A DNA stretch of 64,000 nt, taken from Streptomyces sp. HB132. Its GTDB lineage: Bacteria > Actinomycetota > Actinomycetes > Streptomycetales > Streptomycetaceae. The position numbers and the translations under genes were made by a program. Under the pieces are notes generated by a model, which was not told where the DNA came from, made no database searches, and saw only the letters and a list, made by a program, of their open reading frames with translations. Within the stretch, counting starts at the first letter, position 1. The number at the start of each line of letters is the position of its first letter. The stretch covers positions 104,001 to 168,000 of the forward strand of contig NZ_JAFBGA010000017.1 of NCBI RefSeq assembly GCF_016909575.1. The letters are read 5' to 3'. This document shows, in pieces, positions 53,943-62,475 of this stretch.

Positions 53943-54653
53943 TCAGCGCGAGCGGCGCGGGAACTTCTTGGCCTCCTCGGCCTGCGAGGCCTTGGCCTTG
54001 ACCGCGTACTCGTCGACGTACTCCTGGCCGGAGAGGTTCAGGATGGCGTACATGATCTCGTCCGTCACCGCCCGGATCGCCGCCTTCTGGTCCTCCAGGC
54101 CGGCGTATCGGGAGAAGTCCAGCGGCTCCCCGAAGCGGATCGTGACCCGCTTCACCTTGGGCACCTTCTGCCCGGGCGGCTGGATCTCGAAGGTGCCGAC
54201 CATCGCACAGGGGATGACCGGGACCCCTGCCCGGATGGCCATCACGGCGACCCCGACCTTGCCCTTGTACAGCCGCCCGTCGTGCGAGCGGGTGCCTTCC
54301 GGATAGATGCCCAGCAGCTCCCCCTTGCTCAGCACCCCCAGCCCTTCACGGATCGCCGCCTGCCCCGCCTCCTTGCCCGACCGGTCCACCGGAATCTGCC
54401 CGATGCTGTGGAAGAACGCGGCGGTCAGCTTGCCCTTGATGCCGGGGCCGGTGAAGTACTCGGCCTTCGCGAGGAACGTGATGCGGCGCTTCAGGATCGC
54501 GGGCATCAGGAAGTGGTCGGAGAAGGAGAGGTGGTTCCCGGCGACGATGGCCGCGCCGTCGGCCGGAATGTGTTCCAGTCCCTCGATGCGTGGCCGGAAC
54601 GTCAGGCGCAGCAAGGGGCCCAGCACGACATGCTTCAGGACGTAATAGAACAC
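53943..54653 (-). CDS. 1-acyl-sn-glycerol-3-phosphate acyltransferase (PlsC-like)
   Basis: A 236-residue lysophospholipid acyltransferase. Motif I is GNHLSFSDHFLM (NHxxxxD), motif II is FFHSIGQIPVDRSG and motif III is IYPEGTRSHDGRLYKGK, then VPVIPCAMVG (motif IV). It acts at the inner face of the membrane in phosphatidic-acid synthesis or acyl remodelling. The start is GTG at 54653 (FYYVLKHVVLGPLLR), giving a hydrophobic first segment. The C-terminus is Lys/Arg-rich. Confidence 0.93.
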   Translation of the reverse strand: MFYYVLKHVVLGPLLRLTFRPRIEGLEHIPADGAAIVAGNHLSFSDHFLMPAILKRRITFLAKAEYFTGPGIKGKLTAAFFHSIGQIPVDRSGKEAGQAAIREGLGVLSKGELLGIYPEGTRSHDGRLYKGKVGVAVMAIRAGVPVIPCAMVGTFEIQPPGQKVPKVKRVTIRFGEPLDFSRYAGLEDQKAAIRAVTDEIMYAILNLSGQEYVDEYAVKAKASQAEEAKKFPRRSR

Positions 54654-55575
54654 AGCTTCTCTCCTCGTCTTCCGGACCGGGCCGGTGAGTCTCCCGGACC
54701 GGTCCGGTCGCCGCGTTCTGCCAGGTCACGCATGGTGTTGTTGCTCTTGGCCGGCTCGGTGGCGCCGCCCGCCGCGGTCCGGCCCCTACGGAACGGGTAC
54801 CCGTTCCTCGCCGCCTTAGCTGATGGGCCATCAGTCGATGGTCCTTACGAACCCGGCGCCTCTCCGCGGTGATCGATCGTAGCCCTGATTCGCTTGCTAC
54901 CGGGAAGTCGCACGGAACCGGAGCCGCCGAGACCCGGCAACGGGCCACGGAAGGGCCCCCGGACTGCCCCGGAGGACCCCTCGGGACCCGCCCCGCTTCG
55001 CGTCGGGTTCGTAGCGGCGCAGGATGATGAGCATCAGGCAGACGTACGGGTTCAGCGGTGTGATCATCCAGGTGTGGCCGAGCCGCCGATACGGAAAGCC
55101 GCCTGGGTGATGGCCGGTTCGCGACCGATGAGCATGAACGCCCGCACCCGACACAGGGTGCGACCAGGCGCCACGGTGCCGGACCGCCGTGCCGGTCCCG
55201 AGGTCACGAAGAGGTTCGGCGCGCAGACCGGCGGGGCGAACAGGACCAGGCCGGCGAAGCCGGTGAGGCCGGCCGATCCGAGGAGCGCGGCACCCTGCAC
55301 CGCGAGCAGGGTGCCGACGTCCGAACCGCCGCCGGAGGGCCGACGTCCGAGCGGTCGAAGACACCGTTGACCTGAGCGATCACCCGGATCAGCACGATGT
55401 ACGCGGACATCCCGGTGATCGACCCGGCCGCCATCACCGGTACGCCGCCGGCCCCGCGTACCTTGCCGTGGACGATGCCGCGATCAGGCACGCGGCGAAC
55501 AGCGGAGGGACGGGGCGCAGCGCACGCACCGGCTCGCGCGTGGCCCGCCCACGCTCGTCCGCGCAGAGGAGACCG
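54654..55575. other. gap with no intact gene; possible decayed membrane protein
   Basis: About 920 bases without a convincing intact gene. On the minus strand, fragments with hydrophobic, protein-like composition occur in different frames: near 55390-55450 (ITGMSAYIVLIRVIAQVNGV), near 55220-55290 (GLTGFAGLVLFAPPVCAPN) and near 55030-55080 (WMITPLNPYVCLMLIILRRY). They run in one consistent direction but are split by frameshifts. I read this as a degraded membrane protein gene of unknown family. No terminal repeats or transposase were seen. Confidence 0.45.
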
Positions 55576-55962
55576 TCACCCGCGCACCAGGCGCCCCAAC
55601 GCCCACCGCGCCGGTCCCGCGTAGGCGGCGAGAGCGACGGCGGGCCCCTCGATCCGGAGCGTCGTGGCCGATCCGCCCGGCCGGTGCGTGACCTCGTGAA
55701 ACAGGCGCAGACGCACCGGTCCGACGCGAACCCGCCACGTCCACCGCCTCCGCTCGTCGTCCACGGACTCGACGACGAAGGCCGCCCTGACACCGAACAG
55801 GGAGACGATCTCACCCCGGGTGCCCGGTACGATCCGTTCGTCGTCCACGTGAACCGCCCTGATCTGCGGCGACCACGACGGCCAGCGCGCCGGGGTGACG
55901 TAACGCAGCCACACGTCCTCGGCCGACGCGCGCCCTTCGGCGCGCAGCGTCATGACCGCCAT
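55576..55962 (-). CDS. SRPBCC (START-like) ligand-binding protein
   Basis: A 128-residue SRPBCC/polyketide-cyclase-like protein (AEDVWLRYVTPARWPSWSPQ, DERIVPGTRGEIVSLFGVR, WTWRVRVGPVRLRLFHEV). It has the beta-alpha-beta helix-grip pattern with no obvious catalytic residues. It probably binds a small hydrophobic ligand or lipid. It starts ATG at 55962, 16 bases after the HU-like gene stop, so the two form an operon. Confidence 0.83.
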   Translation of the reverse strand: MAVMTLRAEGRASAEDVWLRYVTPARWPSWSPQIRAVHVDDERIVPGTRGEIVSLFGVRAAFVVESVDDERRRWTWRVRVGPVRLRLFHEVTHRPGGSATTLRIEGPAVALAAYAGPARWALGRLVRG

Positions 55963-55978
55963 CGGCCCGGTACCCGGA

Positions 55979-56233
55979 TCAGCCGGCCTGGTCGTGCACG
56001 AACTCGTTGAGGGCCTTGCCCGGCCGCAGCGCGGCCTCGCCGCCGACGGTGTGGAAGCTGCCGAAGCCGACCATCGTGACCGTCCTGCCCGCCTTCAGCG
56101 CCTCGGCGATGGCACCTGCCTCCGCGACCGTGCCGAACACGGCGTCGACGACCCGGCCGATCTGGTCGGCCGGCAGCTCGCCGCCTTGCGCGGTCTTCCG
56201 CCCGATCGCCTCGACCAATCCTGACCTGTCCAT
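55979..56233 (-). CDS. HU-like protein lacking the DNA-binding beta-arm
   Basis: An 84-residue member of the HU/IHF fold. It has an N-terminal helix pair (DRSGLVEAIGRKTAQGGELP, ADQIGRVVDAVFGTVAEA) and the saddle strand VTMVGFGSFHTV. In ordinary HU the arm segment GRNPQTGExIxI follows, ending in PxFKAGKALK. Here VGFGSF (55-60) passes almost directly to LRPGKALNEFV (69-79). About 25 residues, including the proline tip that kinks DNA, are missing. It may dimerise without bending DNA, perhaps modulating other HU proteins. It is co-transcribed with the SRPBCC gene. Confidence 0.8.
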   Translation of the reverse strand: MDRSGLVEAIGRKTAQGGELPADQIGRVVDAVFGTVAEAGAIAEALKAGRTVTMVGFGSFHTVGGEAALRPGKALNEFVHDQAG

Positions 56234-56423
56234 GCGCAGCACCCTCTTCCCGCCGACGATGACGCGCGACGGACACGGCCCCGCCCGCGGGTACCGGCCG
56301 GCCCGTGGTCCGCCACACGATGCCCTCAGGGTGTCATCGTGGAGGCGTCCCCGCACGGCGGCGGGCGGCACGGCTCACCTGCGGTGGGCAAACCGTCCGG
56401 AACACCCTGCCAGGGCTCGTGCC

Positions 56424-56582
56424 TCAGGTGTCGCGGGTGGCGAGCATCCCCAGAGTGGCGAGGCCGAGGACCACCCAGCCGAACCAGAGCCAGCCATTGC
56501 TCCCCAGGGCCACCGTGTACGCCGTCACCGCGACCAGCGCGCCGACGGTGAGCACTCCCATGGTCTTCGTGGATCCAGGCAT
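56424..56582 (-). CDS. small membrane protein
   Basis: A 52-residue protein (MPGSTKTMGVLTVGALVAVT) with two closely spaced hydrophobic helices (VLTVGALVAVTAYTVALG and WLWFGWVVLGLATLGML). ATG 56582 is supported by AGGAG nine bases upstream; an ATG 16 codons earlier is also possible. It lies 67 bases downstream of the ctaG-like gene on the same strand. Function unknown. Confidence 0.72.
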   Translation of the reverse strand: MPGSTKTMGVLTVGALVAVTAYTVALGSNGWLWFGWVVLGLATLGMLATRDT

Positions 56583-56649
56583 GAGCACACGCTCCTCACC
56601 CGGCCGCACGGCCGTTGAGGCCATGGTCACCCCTCAGGCGTGTCCACCG

Positions 56650-57600
56650 CTACTGTCCGCGCGCCTGCAATGAGGCGAGATAGGCGTTGTACGCCTTCAG
56701 CTCCTGGTCGCCGTCCCGGTCGGCGGCACGGTCGGAGCGCTTGGCCGTCCGCTGCTCGGAGCGGTACCACTGGAAGACCAGCGCGATCAGTACCAGCACG
56801 GAAGGGATCTCGCTGAACGCCCAGGCGATGCCGCCGGCCGCGGACTGGTCGGACAGGGCGTCGAGGCCGAGCGAGGCCGGAGGATTCTCGTACGCCTTCA
56901 CCATCGGCTGGCTCGCCATCATCAGCGCGATCCCGAAGAACGCGTGGAACGGCATGCCCGCGAAGAGCTCCAGCATCCGCATCACGTAACCGGGCCGGTG
57001 CGGGCCGGGGTCGACGCCCATGATCGGCCAGAAGAACACCAGGCCGACCGCCAGGAAGTGCACCATCATCGCGATGTGCCCCGTCTTCGATCCCATCAGG
57101 AAGTCGAACAGCGGGGTGAAGTAGAGCCCGTACAGGCTCGCGATGAAGAGCGGGATCGTGAACACGGGATGCGTGATGATCTTCATGTAGCGGCTGTGCA
57201 GCAGCTTGAGCAGCAGCTCGCGCGGACCCGTGCGGCCCCGCCCCGCCACCGGCAGCGCCCGCAGGGCCAGCGTCACCGGGGCGCCGAGCAGCAGCAGGAT
57301 CGGCGACACCATGCTGATCACCATGTGCTGCACCATGTGCACGCTGAACATGACCATGCCGTAGTCGTTGAGCCCCGTGCACATCACCAGGGCGATGGAC
57401 AGCACGCCGATGACGAAGAACACCGTCCGGTTCACCGGCCAGCCGTCGCCCCGGCGACGCAGTCGCACGACTCCGTAGCCGTACAGGGCGAGCGCGAGGA
57501 CGCAGCCGATCAGGAAGAACGGGTCCGCGGAGAACTCCAGCCCGCGTCCCAGCGTGAACGGCGGCAGATCCATGTTCGTGCCGTGCCCGCTGTGATCCAT
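56650..57600 (-). CDS. cytochrome c oxidase assembly factor CtaG-like (caa3_CtaG)
   Basis: A 316-residue membrane protein of the caa3_CtaG family with about seven hydrophobic segments. Typical blocks are GLNDYGMVMFSVHMVQHMVI (His-rich, possible copper ligands), MVSPILLLLGAPVTLALRAL, LYFTPLFDFLMGSKTGHIAM and GMPFHAFFGIALM. A His/Met-rich start (MDHSGHGTNMD) could also bind copper. It is thought to help insert Cu into cytochrome oxidase. The start at 57600 has AGGAG seven bases upstream. The C-terminal 45 residues are hydrophilic. Confidence 0.9.
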   Translation of the reverse strand: MDHSGHGTNMDLPPFTLGRGLEFSADPFFLIGCVLALALYGYGVVRLRRRGDGWPVNRTVFFVIGVLSIALVMCTGLNDYGMVMFSVHMVQHMVISMVSPILLLLGAPVTLALRALPVAGRGRTGPRELLLKLLHSRYMKIITHPVFTIPLFIASLYGLYFTPLFDFLMGSKTGHIAMMVHFLAVGLVFFWPIMGVDPGPHRPGYVMRMLELFAGMPFHAFFGIALMMASQPMVKAYENPPASLGLDALSDQSAAGGIAWAFSEIPSVLVLIALVFQWYRSEQRTAKRSDRAADRDGDQELKAYNAYLASLQARGQ

Positions 57601-57656
57601 CTGTTCACTCCTGCTGGGGACGTCCCCGTTTCGTGCCGGTTGTCCGGTCCAGACTA

Positions 57657-57694
57657 GAACCGCCCCCGGCCGCGGATGCGGCCGGGGGCGGTTC
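57657..57694 (-). terminator. strong hairpin after pfkA
   Basis: GAACCGCCCCCGGCCGC and its exact 17-base complement flank a four-base GGAT loop. It starts 18 bases after the pfkA stop codon and separates pfkA from the ctaG-like gene. Confidence 0.85.
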
Positions 57695-57711
57695 ACGGGG
57701 CGTCGGGACGG

Positions 57712-58737
57712 TCAGAGCACGACCTGAGCCTCGGCGTAGCGCTCGGCGGGGACCGTCTTCAGGGTCTCCACGGCCGCTGCCAGCGGGACCATCGTGATGT
57801 CGGTGCCGCGCAGCGCCGTCATCATGCCGAACTCACCGCGGTGAGCGGCCTCCACCGCGTGCCAGCCGAAGCGGGTGGCGAGGACACGGTCGTAGGCGGT
57901 GGGGGTGCCGCCGCGCTGCACGTGGCCGAGGATCACCGGGCGGGCCTCCTTGCCGAGGCGCTGCTCCAGCTCACCGGACAGCTGCGTCGCCACGCCGGCG
58001 AAGCGCTCATGGCCGTAGATGTCCTTCTTGCCCTGGCTGAACTCCATGGAGCCCTCCCGGGGCTTCGCGCCCTCCGCCACGACCACGATCGCGAACTTCT
58101 TGCCGTCCGAGAAGCGCCGGCCGACCAGTTCCGTCAGCTCGTCGATGTCGAAGGGCCGCTCGGGTACGACGATGGCGTGCGCACCGGCCGCCATGCCCGA
58201 GTGCAGTGCGATCCAGCCGGTGTGCCGCCCCATGACCTCGACGATCAGCACGCGCTGGTGCGATTCGGCCGTCGTCTTCAGCCGGTCGAGAGCCTCGGTG
58301 GCCACTCCGACGGCCGTGTCGAAACCGAAGGTCACGTCGGTGGACGCGATGTCGTTGTCGATGGTCTTGGGCACACCGACGATGGGAAGGCCCGCCTCGG
58401 AGAGGAGGTTGGCGGCCTTCAGGGTGCCTTCGCCGCCGATCGGGATGATCGCGTCCAGGCCCAGGTCCGCGACATGGCCCTTCGCCCGCTCCACGCCGTC
58501 ACGCAGATGCGCGGGCTGGACGCGGGAGGAGCCGAGGATCGTGCCGCCGCGGGCGAGGATGCCGCCGACCGCGTCGAGGTCGAGCTTGCGGTAGTCGCAC
58601 TCGAGGAGGCCCTTCCACCCGTCGTGGAAGCCGATGACCTCGTCGCCGTGGTCGACCACCGCGCGGTGCACGACGGAACGGATGACGGCGTTGAGGCCGG
58701 GGCAGTCGCCGCCGGAGGTGAGCACACCAATTCGCAT
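57712..58737 (-). CDS. pfkA: 6-phosphofructokinase (group III, actinobacterial type)
   Basis: A 341-residue phosphofructokinase of normal length. It has MRIGVLTSGGDCPGLNAVI, the nucleotide motif PIGGEGTLKAANLL and the catalytic PKTIDNDIASTDVTFG, followed by EVMGRHTGWIAL. GGEGT (rather than GGDDT) with PKTIDND is the group III pattern; the Streptomyces enzymes of this type use ATP and not pyrophosphate. It phosphorylates fructose-6-phosphate in glycolysis. The start ATG at 58737. It has its own terminator at 57657. Confidence 0.96.
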   Translation of the reverse strand: MRIGVLTSGGDCPGLNAVIRSVVHRAVVDHGDEVIGFHDGWKGLLECDYRKLDLDAVGGILARGGTILGSSRVQPAHLRDGVERAKGHVADLGLDAIIPIGGEGTLKAANLLSEAGLPIVGVPKTIDNDIASTDVTFGFDTAVGVATEALDRLKTTAESHQRVLIVEVMGRHTGWIALHSGMAAGAHAIVVPERPFDIDELTELVGRRFSDGKKFAIVVVAEGAKPREGSMEFSQGKKDIYGHERFAGVATQLSGELEQRLGKEARPVILGHVQRGGTPTAYDRVLATRFGWHAVEAAHRGEFGMMTALRGTDITMVPLAAAVETLKTVPAERYAEAQVVL

Positions 58738-58880
58738 TGCCCGGGAAACCTTTGCAACGTGGGCCGACGCCGGACCACGTCGTCCGGTTGGATCCCCGCC
58801 ACCCTACCGGCGCGGGGTGGCCGGACCGAACCCACTGTCCGACTGCTGGACGTCCACGGGATGTACACCCGGGCCACACA

Positions 58881-58920
58881 CGCGTGGACCGGCCTCTCCA
58901 GGGAGGGGCCGGTCCACGCG
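58881..58920 (-). terminator. hairpin at the end of the murT-gatD operon
   Basis: CGCGTGGACCGGCC and GGCCGGTCCACGCG are exact 14-base complements around a 12-base loop. They lie ten bases beyond the gatD stop and upstream of pfkA. Confidence 0.85.
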
Positions 58921-58929
58921 GGAACTGTG

Positions 58930-59658
58930 TCAGGCCGGCTGGGTCGCCGCGGCGATCCGCTCGGCGCGCAGCGCCTCGTACCAGCGGTCGTCGCTCGGCG
59001 GCAGCGCGTTCACGTCGAGCGCCAGCTTCAGCAGGAGGTCCGCGATCAGCGGGTTGCGTGCCAGAACGGGCCCGTGCATGTAGGTGCCGAACACGGTGTC
59101 GTTGTACGCGCCCTCCGTGCCGTCACCCGTGCCGTTGCCCCGGCCGAGCCGCACCCGCGCGAAGGGGCGCGCCGCCGGACCGAGGTGCGTGATGCCCTGG
59201 TGGTTCTCGAACCCCGTCAGCGGGGGCAGACCGAGATTCGGATCGATGTCCCCGAGCACGTCGCCGACGCACCGGGCACCCTCACCCCGGGTCGAGACGA
59301 CGTCGAGCAGCCCGAGGCCGGGCTCGCGCTCGCCGAGGTCGTTGATGAACTCGTGGCCGAGGATCTGGTAGCCCGCGCAGACGGAGAAGATGATCGCGCC
59401 GTTCGCCGCGGCCCTGTTCAGTCCGCCGTCACGCCGCAGCCGCTCCGAGGCGAGCCGCTGCGGCCGGTCCTCACCGCCGCCGATCAGATAGATGTCACCC
59501 GACGTCGGGATGGGCTGGTCGCTGCGCACGTCCACGCGCGACACGTCGAGACCGCGCTGGCGCGCCCGGCGCTCCACCACCAGGGCGTTTCCCTGGTCGC
59601 CGTAGGTGCTGAGGAGGTCGGGGTAGACCCACACCAGCCGCAGGCTGTTGTTGCTCAT
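58930..59658 (-). CDS. gatD: lipid II isoglutaminyl synthase, glutaminase subunit
   Basis: A 242-residue class I glutamine amidotransferase (LRLVWVYPDLLSTYGDQGNA). The nucleophile Cys is in FSVCAGYQILGHEF and the His in TYMHGPVLARNPL. GatD releases ammonia that MurT uses to amidate the D-Glu of lipid II to D-isoglutamine. The start at 59658 excludes an upstream extension that overlaps murT. The gap to murT is 34 bases, so the pair forms one operon ended by the hairpin at 58881. Confidence 0.94.
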   Translation of the reverse strand: MSNNSLRLVWVYPDLLSTYGDQGNALVVERRARQRGLDVSRVDVRSDQPIPTSGDIYLIGGGEDRPQRLASERLRRDGGLNRAAANGAIIFSVCAGYQILGHEFINDLGEREPGLGLLDVVSTRGEGARCVGDVLGDIDPNLGLPPLTGFENHQGITHLGPAARPFARVRLGRGNGTGDGTEGAYNDTVFGTYMHGPVLARNPLIADLLLKLALDVNALPPSDDRWYEALRAERIAAATQPA

Positions 59659-59692
59659 GCTTCGTCCTCTCCGGGGGTTGCCCGCGCGGGGG

Positions 59693-60931
59693 TCAGTTGC
59701 CGACACGACGGCGCAGATCCTGGAAGGCGGTGTAGTTGGCGATGACCTCGATGCGCCCGGGCGGTGCCATCTGGACGGCCTCGTCCAGGGTCTCGCAGAC
59801 GCGGAAGTCCAGTCCGGCCACTTCGAGACGGACCGCGAGGTCCAGCTTGCGGTCACCGAGCACGAAGATCGGGTGGCCGTAGAGCTGGGTGTAGTCGACG
59901 TCCCACAGCCAGGAGGTGTCCGTGCCGTCGGCGCCGCGCGCGTTCACCGAGAGGATGACCGGGGTGGGCGGCGGGTCGATCAGGGAGAACGTCTCGAGCC
60001 AGCCCGCCGGGTTCTTCGCCAGCAGGAGCCGGAGCTCACGGCCGAGAAAGGTGACGACGTCGTAGCGGCCCGCCACGGCCTGCACCTGGTACATGCGCTC
60101 CAGGGCGACCTGCGGCGGCACACCGAAGACGGCCGCCACGGCGGCCGAACTCGTGGCGTTGGCCTTGTTGGCCCGGCCCGGCAGCTGGAGGTGGATAGGC
60201 CACGCGGAACCGTGCGGGTCCAGGACGTAGTCACCGTTCAGCGCCCAGCTCGGGGCGGGGCGGCGGAAACCGCACTCGCCGCAGAACCAGTCGTCCCCTG
60301 GGCGCTGCATCACGCCGCCGCAGGACGGGCAGGACCAGGCGTCGTCCTTCCACGCCTGCCCCGCCGCGACCCACACCACGTTGGGCGAGGAGGAAGCTGC
60401 CCAGACGATGAGCGGGTCGTCGGCGTTCGCCACGATCACGGCCTTGGAGCCCGAGAGGCCCTCCCGCCACTTCTCCGCCAGCATCCGGGTCTCCGCCGCG
60501 CGGTCCAACTGGTCGCGGGAGAGGTTGAGCAGCGCGATCACCTTCGGCGTCGTGTCGCGTGCCACCCCCGCGAGGTACTTCTCGTCGACCTCGATCACGC
60601 CGTACCGCGCGTCCGAGCCCCCTGCCAGGGCGGAGGTGATCCCCGCCGGCATGTTGGCCCCGAGCGCGTTCGACACGACGGGCCCTGCGGCCGTCAGCGC
60701 CTCCGCGATCAGCCGAGTGGTCGTCGTCTTGCCGTTCGTCGCGGACACGAGGATCACGTCCAGGTGCTGCGCCAGCCGCCCGAGCAGGTCGGGGTCGAGC
60801 TTGAGCGCCACCCGGCCGCCGATCACCGATCCGCTGCCGCGCCCCGCGGCGCGCGACACCGCCGCCGCGGCCTTGCCCGCCGTCACGGCGAGCTTGGCCC
60901 GCGGCGACAACGGCTCCGTGTTGCCTGCCAT
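59693..60931 (-). CDS. murT: lipid II isoglutaminyl synthase, MurT ligase subunit
   Basis: A 412-residue Mur-ligase-family protein. The P loop is VSATNGKTTTTRLIAEAL; the central domain has YGVIEVDEKYLAGVARD and LLNLSRDQLDRAAE. A four-cysteine zinc ribbon (CPSCGG ... CGECGF, about residues 203-226) is inserted, as is typical of MurT. The C-terminal DUF1727 domain (about 300-405) ends FQDLRRR. It activates lipid II with ATP for amidation. It starts ATG at 60931. Confidence 0.95.
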   Translation of the reverse strand: MAGNTEPLSPRAKLAVTAGKAAAAVSRAAGRGSGSVIGGRVALKLDPDLLGRLAQHLDVILVSATNGKTTTTRLIAEALTAAGPVVSNALGANMPAGITSALAGGSDARYGVIEVDEKYLAGVARDTTPKVIALLNLSRDQLDRAAETRMLAEKWREGLSGSKAVIVANADDPLIVWAASSSPNVVWVAAGQAWKDDAWSCPSCGGVMQRPGDDWFCGECGFRRPAPSWALNGDYVLDPHGSAWPIHLQLPGRANKANATSSAAVAAVFGVPPQVALERMYQVQAVAGRYDVVTFLGRELRLLLAKNPAGWLETFSLIDPPPTPVILSVNARGADGTDTSWLWDVDYTQLYGHPIFVLGDRKLDLAVRLEVAGLDFRVCETLDEAVQMAPPGRIEVIANYTAFQDLRRRVGN

Positions 60932-61045
60932 CGTCCTAGATCCTCCTTGCGTAAGTCCGCGCCCAGCCTATCGATGTCCGGCGCGACGACAGCACCTCGG
61001 CACCACGGGGAACGTGGAGGTCACGTGGAACGTACGCTTCTCCCC

Positions 61046-61600
61046 ATGCGAAACCGCCCGATCCCCGGCAGTTCCGGACGCGTTCGTGCCATGAGCCTGT
61101 TCGGCGCCCCGGCGCTCCACCGCCCGTGCGACGACGTCACCGACTTCGGGCCGTCGCTCGCCCGGCTGGTGGAGGACATGTTCGCCACCATGTACGCCGC
61201 GAACGGTGTGGGGCTCGCCGCGAACCAGATCGGCGTGCCGCTCAAGGTGTTCGTCTACGACTGTCCCGACGACGACGAGGTCCGGCACCTGGGCCATCTC
61301 GTCAATCCCGTACTTGTCGAGGCGCACGGGATCACCGTACGCGGACCGGAGGGCTGCCTGTCCCTTCCCGGGCTCGAAGCCGGCACCCCGCGTTTCGACC
61401 ACGCCGTGGTGGAGGGCCGGACGGTCACCGGCGAGCCGGTGCGGATCACCGGCACCGGCTGGTTCGCCCGCTGCCTGCAGCACGAGTGCGACCATCTCGA
61501 CGGCAGGGTCTACACCGACCGGCTCACGGGGCTGCGCCGCGCCAGGGCGCTGCGCGCCGTGCGGCGCTCGCCCTGGGGCCGTACGGCGGTGTCAGGCTGA
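61046..61600 (+). CDS. def: peptide deformylase
   Basis: A 184-residue deformylase. All three motifs are present: GVGLAANQIGV (GxGLAAxQ), EGCLSLPG and QHECDHLDG (HExxH), with metal-binding Cys and two His. It removes the N-formyl group from nascent proteins. The start MRNRPIPGSSGRVRAM at 61046 is preferred to the internal ATG at residue 16 because the formyl-Met pocket region is preserved either way; TACGCT lies seven bases upstream and a leaderless transcript is possible. Streptomyces usually carry several def paralogues. Confidence 0.95.
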   Translation: MRNRPIPGSSGRVRAMSLFGAPALHRPCDDVTDFGPSLARLVEDMFATMYAANGVGLAANQIGVPLKVFVYDCPDDDEVRHLGHLVNPVLVEAHGITVRGPEGCLSLPGLEAGTPRFDHAVVEGRTVTGEPVRITGTGWFARCLQHECDHLDGRVYTDRLTGLRRARALRAVRRSPWGRTAVSG

Positions 61601-61650
61601 CGCGGGCCCCGGACCCCCGGACACCGAGGGCCCGGGTCCTGGGCGGCCGC

Positions 61651-62301
61651 TCAGAACCCCTTGCCGCCGGGCAGGTCGCCGGCCTCGGCCAGCCTGCCCC
61701 ACAGCAGGTCGGCGAGGCTGCGTACCAGCTGCTCGCGCGAGCACGGCCGGTCGCCCAGCCACCAGTCCCCGGCCGCGTGCATCATGCCGACGATGCCGTG
61801 GCCCCAGATGCGGGCCATCTGCTCGCTCTCCGGTCCGAGGTCGACCCGTTCGACGATCACCTTGCCGAGCTCCTCGCCCAGGCGGCGCAGCAGCGGGGCC
61901 GAATGCCGGCCGACGTCGAAACCGTGCTCGGGGGAGGGGGCCGCGTCGTCGGACGGGTGCATCAGGAAGCGGTAGACCTGCGGGCGGGCCTCGATCGCCG
62001 CGAGGTAGGTGTCCAGGGTCGCCTCGACCCGTTCGCGCCGCTCGGACGGGGCGTCGAGCGCGGCCCGCAGGGCGCTCAGCAGGGCGTCGGTGTGGCGCTT
62101 GGCGAGCGCGCGGTAGAGGCCGCCCTTGTCACCGAAGTGCCGGTAGAGGATGGGTTTGGTGATCCCGGCCTCCGCGGCGATGGCGTTCATCGACGCCTGC
62201 GGGCCGTCCCTGAGCACCACTCGGTCCGCGGCTTCGAGCAGCTCCCGTCGACGGCGTTCGGCTGCCGTCCGCTGCCGTTCCGCCCCTCGTGTGGTCTCCA
62301 T
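61651..62301 (-). CDS. TetR family regulator divergent from acyl-CoA dehydrogenase
   Basis: A 216-residue TetR protein. The helix-turn-helix (about 18-65) reads LLEAADRVVLRDGPQASMNA, IAAEAGITKPILYRHFGDKG. The rest is helical (TetR_C). It is divergent from an acyl-CoA dehydrogenase gene, with a palindromic repeat between them at 62415-62447. A role in fatty-acid degradation, sensing an acyl-CoA, is therefore likely. It converges on def with 50 bases between stops. Confidence 0.93.
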   Translation of the reverse strand: METTRGAERQRTAAERRRRELLEAADRVVLRDGPQASMNAIAAEAGITKPILYRHFGDKGGLYRALAKRHTDALLSALRAALDAPSERRERVEATLDTYLAAIEARPQVYRFLMHPSDDAAPSPEHGFDVGRHSAPLLRRLGEELGKVIVERVDLGPESEQMARIWGHGIVGMMHAAGDWWLGDRPCSREQLVRSLADLLWGRLAEAGDLPGGKGF

Positions 62302-62414
62302 GTCGTTTCTCCCGCCCCGCCCAGCTGTCCAGCGATCTCGTCACGCCCGGGCAACGTAACACCCTGCTCTGCCACGCACGGATCCGCAGCTGAGCGGTTG
62401 ACAGAAGCTACTTG

Positions 62415-62447
62415 CTGGTAACAGACTGTTGTTACCGCTGGTAACAG
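62415..62447. promoter_or_regulatory. operator-like repeats before acyl-CoA dehydrogenase gene
   Basis: Two copies of CTGGTAACAG (62415-62424, 62438-62447) flank GTTACC (62431-62436), forming GGTAAC-N9-GTTACC and a direct repeat of period 23. TTGACA at 62398-62403 is a likely -35 box. The element ends 28 bases before the start codon and probably binds the divergent TetR protein. Confidence 0.7.
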
Positions 62448-62475
62448 ATGGATCCGGAAGCGCATGGAGGGAATC

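Noticed and set aside
58738..58860. small coding frames between pfkA and the gatD terminator
   Set aside because: No ribosome site or conserved composition. The region fits the pfkA promoter.
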